From assembly GCA_035545855.1 (NCBI GenBank), contig DASZXK010000059.1:1-64000 (forward strand): a stretch of 64,000 nt of DNA, written 5' to 3'. The notes beneath the pieces are model-generated. The model did no database searches, was not told where the DNA came from, and worked only from the letters and a program-made list of their open reading frames with translations. The position numbers were made by a program, and so were the translations under genes. This document shows, piece by piece, positions 1 to 8,554 of the stretch. Origin of the DNA: DASZVB01 sp035545855 (GTDB lineage: Bacteria > Myxococcota_A > Polyangia > Polyangiales > Polyangiaceae). Within the stretch, counting starts at the first letter, position 1; each line of letters opens with the position of its first letter.

Positions 1-1820
1 CCCACCTCGAACGGCATGTGCGCCGCGGAGAGCGTCACCGTTCCTCCGATCGGAGGCGGCGTGAAGCGGGCGTACGTTTCGCCGGCCCAGGAGAGGAACC
101 GGTAGCGCGGGTTCTCGAGCGGCTCCGCGAACGTGAACGAGGCGCGCTCGGGGCGGCCGTCTTCCGTGACCGCGGTCACCTCCACCGTGAATCCCTCGAG
201 CTTCACCGTGTCTCCGACGTTCATGGGTAGCCGCGCGCTCCGATAGAGCTGCGACAGCGGGTCCGCGAGGAGCCCGCCGACGAAATGGACGTCCAGCACG
301 TTCGGCGCCTTACGGTGGACCTCGAGCGGCACGGGGCCGATGGAGAGCATCCGGAGGCGCTTCGGCTCCGTCCGGTGCTCGAGCCGGGCGAAAAACGGGA
401 TCAGGTTCACCGAGAAATACTCGGGCGCGTTCAGCACGAAGAGCTCGTCCTCCGGCGAGGTGACGGCTCGCATCGCGTCCGGTACGGCGCGCGTGGCGAT
501 GCCCGACGTCGTCGCGACGCTGCACACGTTGAGCGAGAGCAGGAACGGCGAGAGGAACGCGTGGAGTCCCATCGTCGCCGCGAGGTAGGGCTGGGCCACG
601 ACGTGCCAGAGCGGCTGGAGCGGAAGCCACGCCGCCCGCGCGAACGCGTCCCGGACCAGGATCGCGACGAGCGCCATCGCGCCGAGGCCCACGAAGAAGA
701 GGAGCCGGCCGTGGGGGTACGCGGTGCACGCGAGGGGGAGCGAGAGGAGCGCGCCGAACGTCCAGAAGCGCGCCACGCGGTCGGCCCGGGCGAGCGGCCA
801 CACCACGACGACCGTCACGATCGTCCCGAGGACGGCCGCGCCGTAGACGAGCGGCCGGAGCCCCTCCGCGACGAAGTAGTACGCCTCCGCAGGGGGCAGG
901 CCCATCTGCCCGAGCGTGAGGAGCGGGATGCGCCGGACGAGCGCCGCGGCGAACGCGACCGGCTCGTGGACCGGATCGAGGTACAGGCCCGAGCCGCGCG
1001 CGCCGTAGCCGAGCGCGTTGTACACGAGCCGCCACACGACGACGGTGACGAGGTACGGCGCGAGCGCCGTGGCGCGCGACGCGGGCTTTTCTTCGTCGAG
1101 CGTGAACGCGTACGCGACCATGTACGCGAGCGCGCCGAGCGTCACCTCGCCGGCGAGGAGGCCGAGCAGGAACAGGAAAGGTCCGGCGAGCGCCGCGCCG
1201 CGCGAGCCGCCCCTCCCCGCCTGGTACGCGCGGAGCGAGAGCAGACCGAAGAAGATCGCCGGGAGGGCGTTCCGGTTCGCGATCCAGCCGACCGGCAGGC
1301 CGTGGTTGTGATCGACCGCGTACAGGAACGCGGCGAAACCGGCGGCCACGGTGGTCCCGAGCACTCCCCGGTAGACGAGCGTCGCCGCGTACACGACCGC
1401 GAAGAACCAGAGCAGGCTGTGGGCGTGCATCAGCACGGGACTGTCGGGGAAGAGCGCGTAATCGACGTGGTGCGTCAGCGCGCTCACCGGGCGGAAGAAC
1501 GACAGCAGGAGCCGATCGTACGTCCACCACGGAGCGAGCCCTTGCTCGACGAGCCAGTGGTTCTGCGCCGGATCGCCGTTCGCGATGGCGTACGGGGAGA
1601 CGTAGGACCGGGCCACTTCCGCCGATCCCGGGTACCGGAGGAGCAGGTACCGATGGACGTAGTCGTCCAGGTGGAGCCCGATGAAGAGCGACGGGCTCGC
1701 GAAGAGCGCTCCCAGGAGGCCGAGCCAGAGCGGAAGGCGAGGCGTGACCAGTAACGCGGCGGCGCGCTGTCGGAGCGAGGGCGGGCCAGACGAGGCAGAC
1801 GAGGCAGACGAGGCGGGCAG
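1..1820 (-). CDS. GT-C-like polytopic membrane protein (paralogue 1; 3' end outside window)
   Basis: The minus-strand frame stays open to the window edge, so the last few codons lie outside. It encodes a hydrophobic multi-span protein of the same family as the genes at 8555, 11260 and 13150. After the first membrane segment it has the shared loop motif LHLDDYVH, then GLAPWW and SFFRPVSALTH, and near the end LENPRYRFLSW. An acidic pair in the first periplasmic loop is typical of GT-C glycosyltransferases, so a lipid-linked sugar transferase is a reasonable inference, not a demonstration. The start is unclear. No ATG lies close to the first membrane segment; an in-frame ATG at 1925 would overlap the divergent gene, and a CTG at 1820 is used here only as a placeholder. 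The Ala/Ser-rich N-terminus looks unlike the paralogues. Confidence 0.7.
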   Translation of the reverse strand, partial: MPASSASSASSGPPSLRQRAAALLVTPRLPLWLGLLGALFASPSLFIGLHLDDYVHRYLLLRYPGSAEVARSYVSPYAIANGDPAQNHWLVEQGLAPWWTYDRLLLSFFRPVSALTHHVDYALFPDSPVLMHAHSLLWFFAVVYAATLVYRGVLGTTVAAGFAAFLYAVDHNHGLPVGWIANRNALPAIFFGLLSLRAYQAGRGGSRGAALAGPFLFLLGLLAGEVTLGALAYMVAYAFTLDEEKPASRATALAPYLVTVVVWRLVYNALGYGARGSGLYLDPVHEPVAFAAALVRRIPLLTLGQMGLPPAEAYYFVAEGLRPLVYGAAVLGTIVTVVVVWPLARADRVARFWTFGALLSLPLACTAYPHGRLLFFVGLGAMALVAILVRDAFARAAWLPLQPLWHVVAQPYLAATMGLHAFLSPFLLSLNVCSVATTSGIATRAVPDAMRAVTSPEDELFVLNAPEYFSVNLIPFFARLEHRTEPKRLRMLSIGPVPLEVHRKAPNVLDVHFVGGLLADPLSQLYRSARLPMNVGDTVKLEGFTVEVTAVTEDGRPERASFTFAEPLENPRYRFLSWAGETYARFTPPPIGGTVTLSAAHMPFEV

Positions 1821-1923
1821 GCCTTCCTGTTTATCACAGCGATAACCTCGATTGCCGGCGCGGCGGGAACGCCGTATATCGAAAGGCTCCGCGAAAGGCC
1901 CTCTGGCCGCGCGGCCTTCCCGC

Positions 1924-2886
1924 ATGAACGTCGTCCGAACCTTCGTCTCGCCCGAGCACGGCGAGGAACAGGAAGAGGTCGGGTGCCTGCTCTGCGGAGA
2001 GACGGCACACGAGCCCGTCCTCACCGCGTCGGACCTCCTTTTCCGGAAGCCCGGCAAGTACTACCTCGTCCGCTGCGCCGCCTGCGGGCTCGAGTACGTG
2101 AACCCAAGACCGACGCCCGCCGCGCTCGGCCCGCACTACCCGCCGACGTATTTCGGGTACGCGCGTCCGGAAGAGGCGCCGTGGTTCGCCCGGCCGTTCC
2201 TCCTCGCGTTCGCGAAATCGATCGCGCTCCGGCGCATCCACTACATCGAGACGGTCACCGGCAAGTTCCGCCCGGAGCAGCAGGTGGTGGACGTCGGCTG
2301 CGGCGCGAACGGACTCCTCCGCACGCTGCGCGATCTCCGCGGCACCCTCGGCACCGGCGTCGACTTCACGCCGCGCGCCGTCGAGTACGTGAGAGACGTG
2401 CTGAAGATGCCCATCGTGCAGGGGACGCTGAAGGGCGCGGGCTTCAAGGACGCCCAGTTCGATACGATGACGCTCCTCGAGTACCTGGAGCACGAGCCCG
2501 ATCCGATGGCGATCCTCGGAGAGGCGCGCCGCGTGATCAAGGACGGCGGGCACCTCGTCGTGGAGATCCCGCATCCCACGGGCTGGGTTTCCAGGCTCTT
2601 CGGGAAGTACTGGTGGAACCTGGATCTCCCGCGCCACCTCGTGTTCTTCAGCGAGCAGACGCTCGGGAAGGCGTTCGAGAAGACGGGGTTCGAGCTCGTG
2701 CGGACGCGCGCCTTCACCCTCCCGCTCTACGTCGGGTCCAGCATCGTCCAGGCGCTCGGTGAGCGGCACTGGGTGAAGAACCAGGCGTGGTTCCCGCTCG
2801 CCTCGGCGTTCCTCGGCGCGCCGTTCCTCCCGTTCCAGGCGGTCATGCCGGAGTTCCTGTTCTGCGTCGCGAGGGCGAAGCCATGA
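1924..2886 (+). CDS. Class I SAM-dependent methyltransferase with N-terminal zinc ribbon
   Basis: This 320-residue protein has CxxC pairs at 21-24 and 51-54, forming a probable zinc ribbon, followed by a Rossmann methyltransferase core. SAM motif I is VVDVGCGANG at 121-130 and the motif II acidic residue lies in VDFTP near 146-150. The layout is that of Methyltransf_23-type enzymes found in surface-polysaccharide and natural-product loci. The substrate cannot be read from the sequence. I chose the ATG at 1924, which directly precedes the conserved N-terminus, over an in-frame ATG further upstream at 1852. The stop overlaps the next start by four bases (ATGA), so the two are probably translationally coupled. 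A second zinc-ribbon methyltransferase lies at 10375. Confidence 0.88.
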   Translation: MNVVRTFVSPEHGEEQEEVGCLLCGETAHEPVLTASDLLFRKPGKYYLVRCAACGLEYVNPRPTPAALGPHYPPTYFGYARPEEAPWFARPFLLAFAKSIALRRIHYIETVTGKFRPEQQVVDVGCGANGLLRTLRDLRGTLGTGVDFTPRAVEYVRDVLKMPIVQGTLKGAGFKDAQFDTMTLLEYLEHEPDPMAILGEARRVIKDGGHLVVEIPHPTGWVSRLFGKYWWNLDLPRHLVFFSEQTLGKAFEKTGFELVRTRAFTLPLYVGSSIVQALGERHWVKNQAWFPLASAFLGAPFLPFQAVMPEFLFCVARAKP

Positions 2887-3395
2887 CCCCGGAGCAGAAG
2901 AAGTACCTGTACGTGCAGAGCCCGATCGGGAGCGCCATCGTGAACGCGCTCATCAACGGGCTCCTCGGCTACGGCGCGACGATCGGCCTCGCCGAGTTCC
3001 CCGCGTGGAAGATTCCCGGAGTCGCCGGGGATTTCCTCGCGACGGCTTTCGGCGTCGCGTTCGGGACCACGCTCGGCGCGATCCTCCAGATCAAGCTGGA
3101 CTCGGCGAAGGGCCGCATCTCTCCGCCGTCGTTCGACGAAGGGCTCCCGGCGCGAGCGGCGCGCACGCCGAAGGGCTGGTTCGCGCGCTCGATGCTCATC
3201 GGGCTCTTCGGCCTGCTGGCGTTCGGTCCGTCTGCCGTCCTGGCGCTGAAGATCTCGGGCGCGGAGGCGCTCCCCCGCGGGACCTTCGTGCTCTGGAAGG
3301 CCGTGCTCTCGGCGGTCGAGGGCGCCGTGGTCACGCCGTTCATCCTGCTCGCGACGCTCGCCCACTACCGCGCGGCGCCGAAGCCGGTCGTCTAG
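2883..3395 (+). CDS. Small four-span membrane protein of unknown function
   Basis: The product is 170 residues with about four hydrophobic segments: near 17-36, 47-66, 100-121 and a C-terminal one near 140-160. Two polar loops rich in Arg, Lys and Pro separate them. I do not recognise the family. The ATG overlaps the stop of the methyltransferase gene by four bases, and the permease gene begins 10 bases after its own stop, so it belongs to the 1924-7169 transcription unit. A role next to the permease in the inner membrane is possible but is only inferred from position. An in-frame upstream ATG at 2787 would lie inside the methyltransferase and is rejected. Confidence 0.8.
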   Translation: MTPEQKKYLYVQSPIGSAIVNALINGLLGYGATIGLAEFPAWKIPGVAGDFLATAFGVAFGTTLGAILQIKLDSAKGRISPPSFDEGLPARAARTPKGWFARSMLIGLFGLLAFGPSAVLALKISGAEALPRGTFVLWKAVLSAVEGAVVTPFILLATLAHYRAAPKPVV

Positions 3396-3405
3396 CGCCT
3401 CCCGG

Positions 3406-5967
3406 ATGTTCGCCCTCATCCGCGAAATCAGCCTGCGGCACTGGGCGCGCTCGCCGCTCCGGTCCGTGCTCATCGTGCTCGGCATCGCGCTCGGCGTCGC
3501 GCTCTACGTCGCGACGGAAGCGACGTCCGCGAGCATGATGGCGTCCTTCGGCGAAATCGTCGAACGCGTCGCGGGCCGCGCGGATCTCACCGTCGTGGGG
3601 AGCGGAAGCGGCGTCCCGAGCGAGCTCGTCGCCGACGTCGCCGAGACCCCGGGCGTCGCTCACGCGGCCTCGAGCCTGGAGATCACGACGCAGGCCGTCG
3701 ACTTCAAGGAGTCCTTGCTCGTCCTCGGGGTGGACTTCCTCGGGGACATGCATTTTCTCCCCTTCGACGTGAAGTCGGGGGAAGAGCGCGTCATCGAAGA
3801 TCCCCTCGCCTTCGTGAACGACCCGACGGCGCTCCTCGTCTCCGGGAAGTTCGCCGCCCGGCACCATCTCGCGAAGGGAAGCACCGTGAAGCTCCTCACG
3901 GCGGAAGGTCCGAAGGATTTCGTCGTCCGCGGAGTGCTCGCGGATACGGGTCCGGCCGCTTCCTTCGGCGGTCAGGTCGCGGTCATGTTCGTCGACGCGG
4001 CGCAGGTCTCGTTCGCGCGGGGGACGCTCGTCGATCGCATCGACGTCGCCCTCGAGAAGACGGCGGACCCGGCCGCCGTCCGCGCCGCTCTGCAGGAGAA
4101 GGTCGGCAAAGGCTTCCGCGTGGAGAAGCCGGACCGCATGGGCTCGAAGCTCCGCGAGCTCACGGAGCCGCTCCGGACGTCGCTCTCCCTCTCGGGATAC
4201 GTGTCGCTCCTCGTCGGGGCCTTCCTCGTCTACAACGCGGTCGGCATCGCCGTCGTCCAGCGGCGCCGGGAGATCGGCGTGCTCCGGGCGCTCGGCACGA
4301 CGCGCCTCAAGATCGTGCTCCTCTTCTGCCTGGAAGCGGCGCTCCTCGCCCTCCCCGGCGTGCTTCTCGGGCTCTTCGTCGCGCGCCTCCTCTCGCGGTA
4401 CACGTCCGTGCAAGCGGAAGACGCGATGACGACGCTCTACGTCGCGGTCGCGCCGTCGGCGCCGAAGATCACCCCGGCCCTCGCGCTCCGGGGTTTCGCC
4501 GCGGGCGTCACGACGGCCGTGCTCGCCGCGTTCGTCCCCGCGCGGCGCGGCGCCTCCCTGGACCCGGCCATCGTGCTCCGCGGCGCATCCGCCGTGGAGC
4601 GTTCACGCCTCCGGTACGGACGGCTCGCGATCATCGGCTCCCTCGGGCTCGCCTTCGGCTGGCTCCCGTTCTTCCGCGGGACTCTGGGCGGCGGAGCGAT
4701 CTCGATCACCGCCGCGGTCGTCGGCTCCACGCTGATGACGCCGGCGATCGTCGTCCTCATCCGGCGGCTCACCGTTCGCGGCGCGGAGGGCGCCTTCGGC
4801 ATCCCGGCCAGGCTCGGCCTCGACTACGTGGAGCGCACGCTCGGCCGGAGCACCATCAACGTCCTCGCGCTCATGGTCGGCGTCAGCATGAGCGTCTCCG
4901 TCGGCGGCTGGCTCGCCTCCTTCGAGAAATCCCTCACGGAGTGGTTCGAGCAGATGAGCGTCGCGGACCTCAGCGTGACGAGCGGCTCGCCCATCCTCGA
5001 CCAGCGGCACCTCGCCCTCTCCGCGGACGCGCCGGAGCGCGTCCGCGGGGTGCCCGGCGTCGGCCGGGTCCAGTCGTTCCGGATGACGGATCAGGAGACG
5101 GAAGGAAAGACGTTCCGGCTCGTCGCGACGGACACGGACGTGTTCCTCGAAGAGGCGAGGAAGCACGGCCGCGGCTGGCCCGTCGTGGAGGGAGACCCGG
5201 TCGCCGTCGGGGATCTCTCGAGCGCCCCGCGCATTCTCCTCGGCGAGAGCGCGTCGCGCCGCCTCGGGAAGCACGCCGGGGACTCCCTGGTGCTCCACGG
5301 CACGAAGGGCGACGTGACGTTCCAGGTCCGCGGCATCATCGTGGACTACACGTCCGACAAGGGCGCGGGATTCGTGGATCTGAAGGTCTTCCGCGACCAC
5401 TGGGGAGACGAAGCGGTCGACGCGCTCAGCGTCTACGTCGCGGACGGCGCCAAGGCAGAGACCGTCGCGGACGGCATCCGGACGGCGCTCGGCGGCGGCT
5501 CCTCCATCTTCGTCACGAAGACCGAGGAAGTCAGAAAGCAGATCATCGACACCCTCCAGCGCACGTTCTCCTATTCGCGCTCGGTGGAGCTCGTGACGCT
5601 CCTCATCGCCCTCATGGGCGTCGCAGGGACGATGCTCTCCGCCGTGCTCGACCGCGCGCGCGAGATCGGCATGCTCCGGGCCATCGGCGCGACGACGCGT
5701 CAGGTGGCGGCGTCCATCGTCGTGGAGGCGTCCTTCCTCGGTTTCTGCGGCATCGTCGCGGGCTCGATGCTCGGCGTCCTCGAGTGTCTGCTGTTCCTGA
5801 AGACGTTGCTGCTGACGGACACGGGCTGGCACCTCGACTTCGTGTTTCCGTGGGTGAGCACGGCCCGCATGAGCCTCCTCTCGATGGCGACGTGCGCGCT
5901 CGCGGGTGGGCTCCCCGCGATACGCGCCGCGAAGACGGACGTGACGGCGGCCGTCGTGTACGAATGA
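3406..5967 (+). CDS. ABC-transporter permease, FtsX/MacB type, two modules
   Basis: The 853-residue inner-membrane protein has the duplicated FtsX layout. An N-terminal membrane helix (about 16-36) precedes a periplasmic MacB_PCD-like domain. A cluster of three helices follows near 265-395, including the RRREIGVLRALGTT coupling motif. The whole pattern is then repeated, with a second coupling motif, RAREIGMLRAIGATTRQ, near the C-terminus. Such permeases (LolC/E, MacB, DevC types) normally move lipoproteins, lipids or peptides using a separate ATPase. No ATPase gene is adjacent here, so the partner must be encoded elsewhere. The ribosome-binding site is weak. The stop overlaps the next ATG by four bases, coupling it to the HEAT-like repeat gene. 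Confidence 0.88.
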   Translation: MFALIREISLRHWARSPLRSVLIVLGIALGVALYVATEATSASMMASFGEIVERVAGRADLTVVGSGSGVPSELVADVAETPGVAHAASSLEITTQAVDFKESLLVLGVDFLGDMHFLPFDVKSGEERVIEDPLAFVNDPTALLVSGKFAARHHLAKGSTVKLLTAEGPKDFVVRGVLADTGPAASFGGQVAVMFVDAAQVSFARGTLVDRIDVALEKTADPAAVRAALQEKVGKGFRVEKPDRMGSKLRELTEPLRTSLSLSGYVSLLVGAFLVYNAVGIAVVQRRREIGVLRALGTTRLKIVLLFCLEAALLALPGVLLGLFVARLLSRYTSVQAEDAMTTLYVAVAPSAPKITPALALRGFAAGVTTAVLAAFVPARRGASLDPAIVLRGASAVERSRLRYGRLAIIGSLGLAFGWLPFFRGTLGGGAISITAAVVGSTLMTPAIVVLIRRLTVRGAEGAFGIPARLGLDYVERTLGRSTINVLALMVGVSMSVSVGGWLASFEKSLTEWFEQMSVADLSVTSGSPILDQRHLALSADAPERVRGVPGVGRVQSFRMTDQETEGKTFRLVATDTDVFLEEARKHGRGWPVVEGDPVAVGDLSSAPRILLGESASRRLGKHAGDSLVLHGTKGDVTFQVRGIIVDYTSDKGAGFVDLKVFRDHWGDEAVDALSVYVADGAKAETVADGIRTALGGGSSIFVTKTEEVRKQIIDTLQRTFSYSRSVELVTLLIALMGVAGTMLSAVLDRAREIGMLRAIGATTRQVAASIVVEASFLGFCGIVAGSMLGVLECLLFLKTLLLTDTGWHLDFVFPWVSTARMSLLSMATCALAGGLPAIRAAKTDVTAAVVYE

Positions 5968-7169
5968 CCGACGCGGACGACGAGGCGGCTGCAGTTCGGG
6001 TCGCCATCGAGTCCGCCGACGCGGCCGCGGCACGAAACGCCCTCCGGCGAATCCATCGACCCGAGCGACTCGCCGAGGTGGCGCGAAGCGTCGCGTCGCG
6101 TGCCGTCGCGGAAAAAGCGCTCGACGGCATCGACGACGACGCGCTCCTCTTCCAGGTCGCGCTGGGCGCGAAGAATCCGGTCGTCGGGAAGGACGCGGCC
6201 AAGAAGATCCGCGGCGAGCGCGTGCTCGTCGAGCTCGCGCTGTCGACGGCTCCGCCGATGGCTCGCCTCGTCGCCGTGAAGGGCCTCACGGACCTCGACG
6301 CACTCGTCACGTTGGCCTGCGCGCCGACGGATCCGGACGTCGCCGCGGCCGCGTTCGGCCGCATCGACGATCGCAACGCCGTGGCGCGCGTGGCCGAACA
6401 GGCGAGCCTCCCCGCGATTCGCCTCGCCGCGGTGGAACGCGTCGAGGAAGGACGCGCGCTCGCGACGATCGCGAAGCACGACGCCGACGCGGACGTGCGG
6501 CGAGCCGCCCTCGCGCGGCTCGAGAGCCCTCGCCTCGTCACCGAGGTCGCCCGGACGAGCGAACACGCGGACGTTCGCGCGCGGGCCGTGCGAAACTTGA
6601 AAGACGGGGACGCGGTCGCCGATTTCGCCCTCGGCGACGCGGACGAGATGGTGCGCCTGTCGGCGGTTCGCACCCTGGAGGATCAGTCACTCCTCGCGCG
6701 AGCGGCCGTGAAGGACGCCTCCTGGCGAGTCCGGAGGGAGGCCGTCTTGAAGCTCAAGGATCGCGCGTTCGTCGCGGAACGCGCGAAGGAAGATCCGGAC
6801 TACCAGGTCCGTGAAGCCGCGACGCGACGCACGCGCGATCAAGGGACGCTCCGGAACCGCGCCACGCTCGACGAAGCGTGGCAGGTGCGGAAAGCCGCCA
6901 TCGAGCGCGTCGATAGCCAGGCCGTCCTCGCGAAGCGCGGCCGGAGCGACGATCACCCCGCCGTCCGGCTCGCCGCCGTGAAGCGCGCCGAAGACGCCGC
7001 GATGCTCGTCAATCGCGCGGCCCACGACGATTCGCCGGAGGTCCGGGAAGCGGCGCTGGAGCGACTGAGCGACCCCGAGCTCGTGGCGCGCGTCTCGAGG
7101 GACACGAACGACCCGGCGGTGCGAGCCGCCGCGCGCGCACGCCTCGAACGACTCGGATCGTCGTCATGA
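5964..7169 (+). CDS. HEAT-like repeat protein (26-residue units)
   Basis: The protein is 401 residues, has no signal peptide, and is built almost entirely of helical repeats. In the second half the units are 26 residues long, with a pattern like xxLxxRAxxDxxxxVRxAAxxRxx. Examples are the consecutive blocks starting DQSLLARA, DRAFVAER, DQGTLRNR, SQAVLAKR, DAAMLVNR and DPELVARV. The recurring VRxAA signature is typical of HEAT or PBS-lyase-like repeats, which act as protein-binding scaffolds. The ATG overlaps the permease stop (ATGA), so it is probably translated together with the transporter and may bind its cytoplasmic face. That link is inference. The same frame is open far upstream through the permease gene, but that stretch is an Arg-rich shadow. 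Confidence 0.85.
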   Translation: MTDADDEAAAVRVAIESADAAAARNALRRIHRPERLAEVARSVASRAVAEKALDGIDDDALLFQVALGAKNPVVGKDAAKKIRGERVLVELALSTAPPMARLVAVKGLTDLDALVTLACAPTDPDVAAAAFGRIDDRNAVARVAEQASLPAIRLAAVERVEEGRALATIAKHDADADVRRAALARLESPRLVTEVARTSEHADVRARAVRNLKDGDAVADFALGDADEMVRLSAVRTLEDQSLLARAAVKDASWRVRREAVLKLKDRAFVAERAKEDPDYQVREAATRRTRDQGTLRNRATLDEAWQVRKAAIERVDSQAVLAKRGRSDDHPAVRLAAVKRAEDAAMLVNRAAHDDSPEVREAALERLSDPELVARVSRDTNDPAVRAAARARLERLGSSS

Positions 7170-7388
7170 GGTCGACTCCGTCGAGAAGGGCGCTCGCACT
7201 TCGGCGCTCACGGTGAGCGGCACGGTGAAGCGCTGAGCTCCCCCTGAGCGATGCGGTGATCCGCGCATCACGTTCGCTGGAACTCTCCCGTCAGGCGGTC
7301 CGTTTTTCTGGTCGATCGCCCAAAATCGAAACTGCGAAATCTGCGCGAACGTGGCAGAGGTTCTCGCACGCCAGCGGCCGGACGGCGT

Positions 7389-7393
7389 GGAGG
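7389..7393 (+). promoter_or_regulatory. Ribosome-binding site fixing a GTG start
   Basis: GGAGG lies five bases before the GTG at 7399. It decides the start of the polyester-hydrolase-like lipoprotein in favour of a signal-peptide start rather than the ATG at 7351. Confidence 0.75.
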
Positions 7394-7398
7394 CTCAC

Positions 7399-8532
7399 GT
7401 GGCATTGAAATCGAGTGTGTCGGGTTTCGGGATCGTGGTCGCCGCGGCGCTCGCGAGCGCCTGCTCGGGAGCGAGTGACGGCAGCAAAGGCCAGGGAGGC
7501 GCGCTCGGTGGATTCGGCGGCGCGCTCGATCCGTACGGCAACGGCGGAGGCGGCGGTGACGTCGCGTCGAGCGGCGGGACCGGAACGGGCGGCGGCGGTT
7601 TCGTCGCCGGCACGGGTGGCGACTCCGTCGGCAGTGGCGGGACGAGCAGCGGCGGCGCCCTCGGCGCAGGCGGCACTCCGCTCGGCGCCGGCGGCGATTC
7701 CGTCGCCAGCGGCGGCGAAGGGACGGGCACGGGCGGCGGAGGGGGCGGCGCGGATCCGACGGCCGACTCGGCATCCACGAAGGGCCCCTGCACCGTGCAG
7801 ACCTACACACAGGGCGTTGCCGGCGGTCAGGACTACGTGAACCCCACCGTCTACTACCCGACGGATTGCCCCGGCCCGTTCCCGGGCGTCGTCGTGATCC
7901 CGGGGTTCACGGAAGACCAGAGCTGGATCAGGGACTGGGGCACCTTCCTCGCCTCGCACGGGTTCGCGACGATGACGGTGGACACCGCGGCGGGCGGCAT
8001 CGCCAACACGGGCGTCCAGCCTCCGTCGCGCGCGCTCGGGCTCTGGGAGGGAGTGCAGACCTTGAAGGGCGAGAACACCCGCTCCGGAAGCCCCCTCGCC
8101 GGCAAGGTGGCGACGGATCGGATGGCCGTGATGGGCCACTCGATGGGCGGAGGCGGGACGCTCCTCGCCGCCAACGCACATCCGGAGCTGAAGGCGGCCA
8201 TCGGGCTCTGCCCCTGGAACCCGGGCGTCACGTATCCGCAAGACGTCGTACCGAGCCTGATGTTCGACGGCACCGGAGACTTCCTCGTCCCGCCGACTCA
8301 GTCCTTGCCCGAGTACCAGAGCATCCCCACGACGACGCCGAAAGCGTACGTGGAGTTCACGGGCGGCAGCCACTGGGTCTCCAACACGCCGCTCGGAACG
8401 GCCGCGACCGACAAGATCGTCGCGCGCATCGGGCTCTCGTGGCTCGAGGTTCACATGAACGGCGACACTCGCTACCAGCAGTTCATCGCGAAGGACCCGG
8501 CGACGATGTCGAACTTCGACATGAAGCCGTAG
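7399..8532 (+). CDS. Lipoprotein with PETase/cutinase-like polyester hydrolase domain
   Basis: The 377-residue protein starts with a lipoprotein signal peptide (LASAC, Cys22). A Gly/Ser/Thr-rich stalk of about 95 residues follows, then an alpha/beta hydrolase domain. The nucleophile motif is GHSMGGGG (Ser248). The acid is Asp294 in GTGDFLVPP and the base is His325 in GGSHW. Around them lie PGFTEDQSW (oxyanion-hole loop), LASHGF, PWNPG and NGDTRYQQF. All match in order the bacterial cutinase/PET-hydrolase family. It has His before the nucleophile, as in cutinases, and Phe instead of Tyr in the oxyanion loop. The usual C-terminal disulfide is missing; two Cys near 131 and 157 might replace it. 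It probably sits on the cell surface or periplasmic face and cleaves ester polymers or lipids. Activity on PET is not implied. Confidence 0.85.
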   Translation: MALKSSVSGFGIVVAAALASACSGASDGSKGQGGALGGFGGALDPYGNGGGGGDVASSGGTGTGGGGFVAGTGGDSVGSGGTSSGGALGAGGTPLGAGGDSVASGGEGTGTGGGGGGADPTADSASTKGPCTVQTYTQGVAGGQDYVNPTVYYPTDCPGPFPGVVVIPGFTEDQSWIRDWGTFLASHGFATMTVDTAAGGIANTGVQPPSRALGLWEGVQTLKGENTRSGSPLAGKVATDRMAVMGHSMGGGGTLLAANAHPELKAAIGLCPWNPGVTYPQDVVPSLMFDGTGDFLVPPTQSLPEYQSIPTTTPKAYVEFTGGSHWVSNTPLGTAATDKIVARIGLSWLEVHMNGDTRYQQFIAKDPATMSNFDMKP

Positions 8533-8546
8533 CGCCGAAACGGCGC
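8532..8546. terminator. Short hairpin in a convergent gap
   Basis: A perfect 6-bp stem (GCGCCG/CGGCGC) with an AAA loop spans the 22-base gap between the hydrolase gene and the membrane-protein gene that converge here. There is no T run on either side, so intrinsic termination is uncertain. Confidence 0.3.
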
Positions 8547-8554
8547 CGCCCGCG

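Noticed and set aside
285..1754. Long plus-strand reading frame rich in Arg, Glu and Asp opposite the first membrane protein
   Set aside because: It is antisense to the GT-C-like gene and has the Arg/Glu/His-rich, low-hydrophobic composition of a high-GC shadow frame; no ribosome-binding site. The same applies to the other long antisense frames, such as those opposite 17808-20237 and 54845-60700.
7170..7398. Remnant of a gene between the HEAT-like protein and the hydrolase
   Set aside because: Short frames here have no start signal or recognisable motif; 229 bases are a normal promoter-containing gap.
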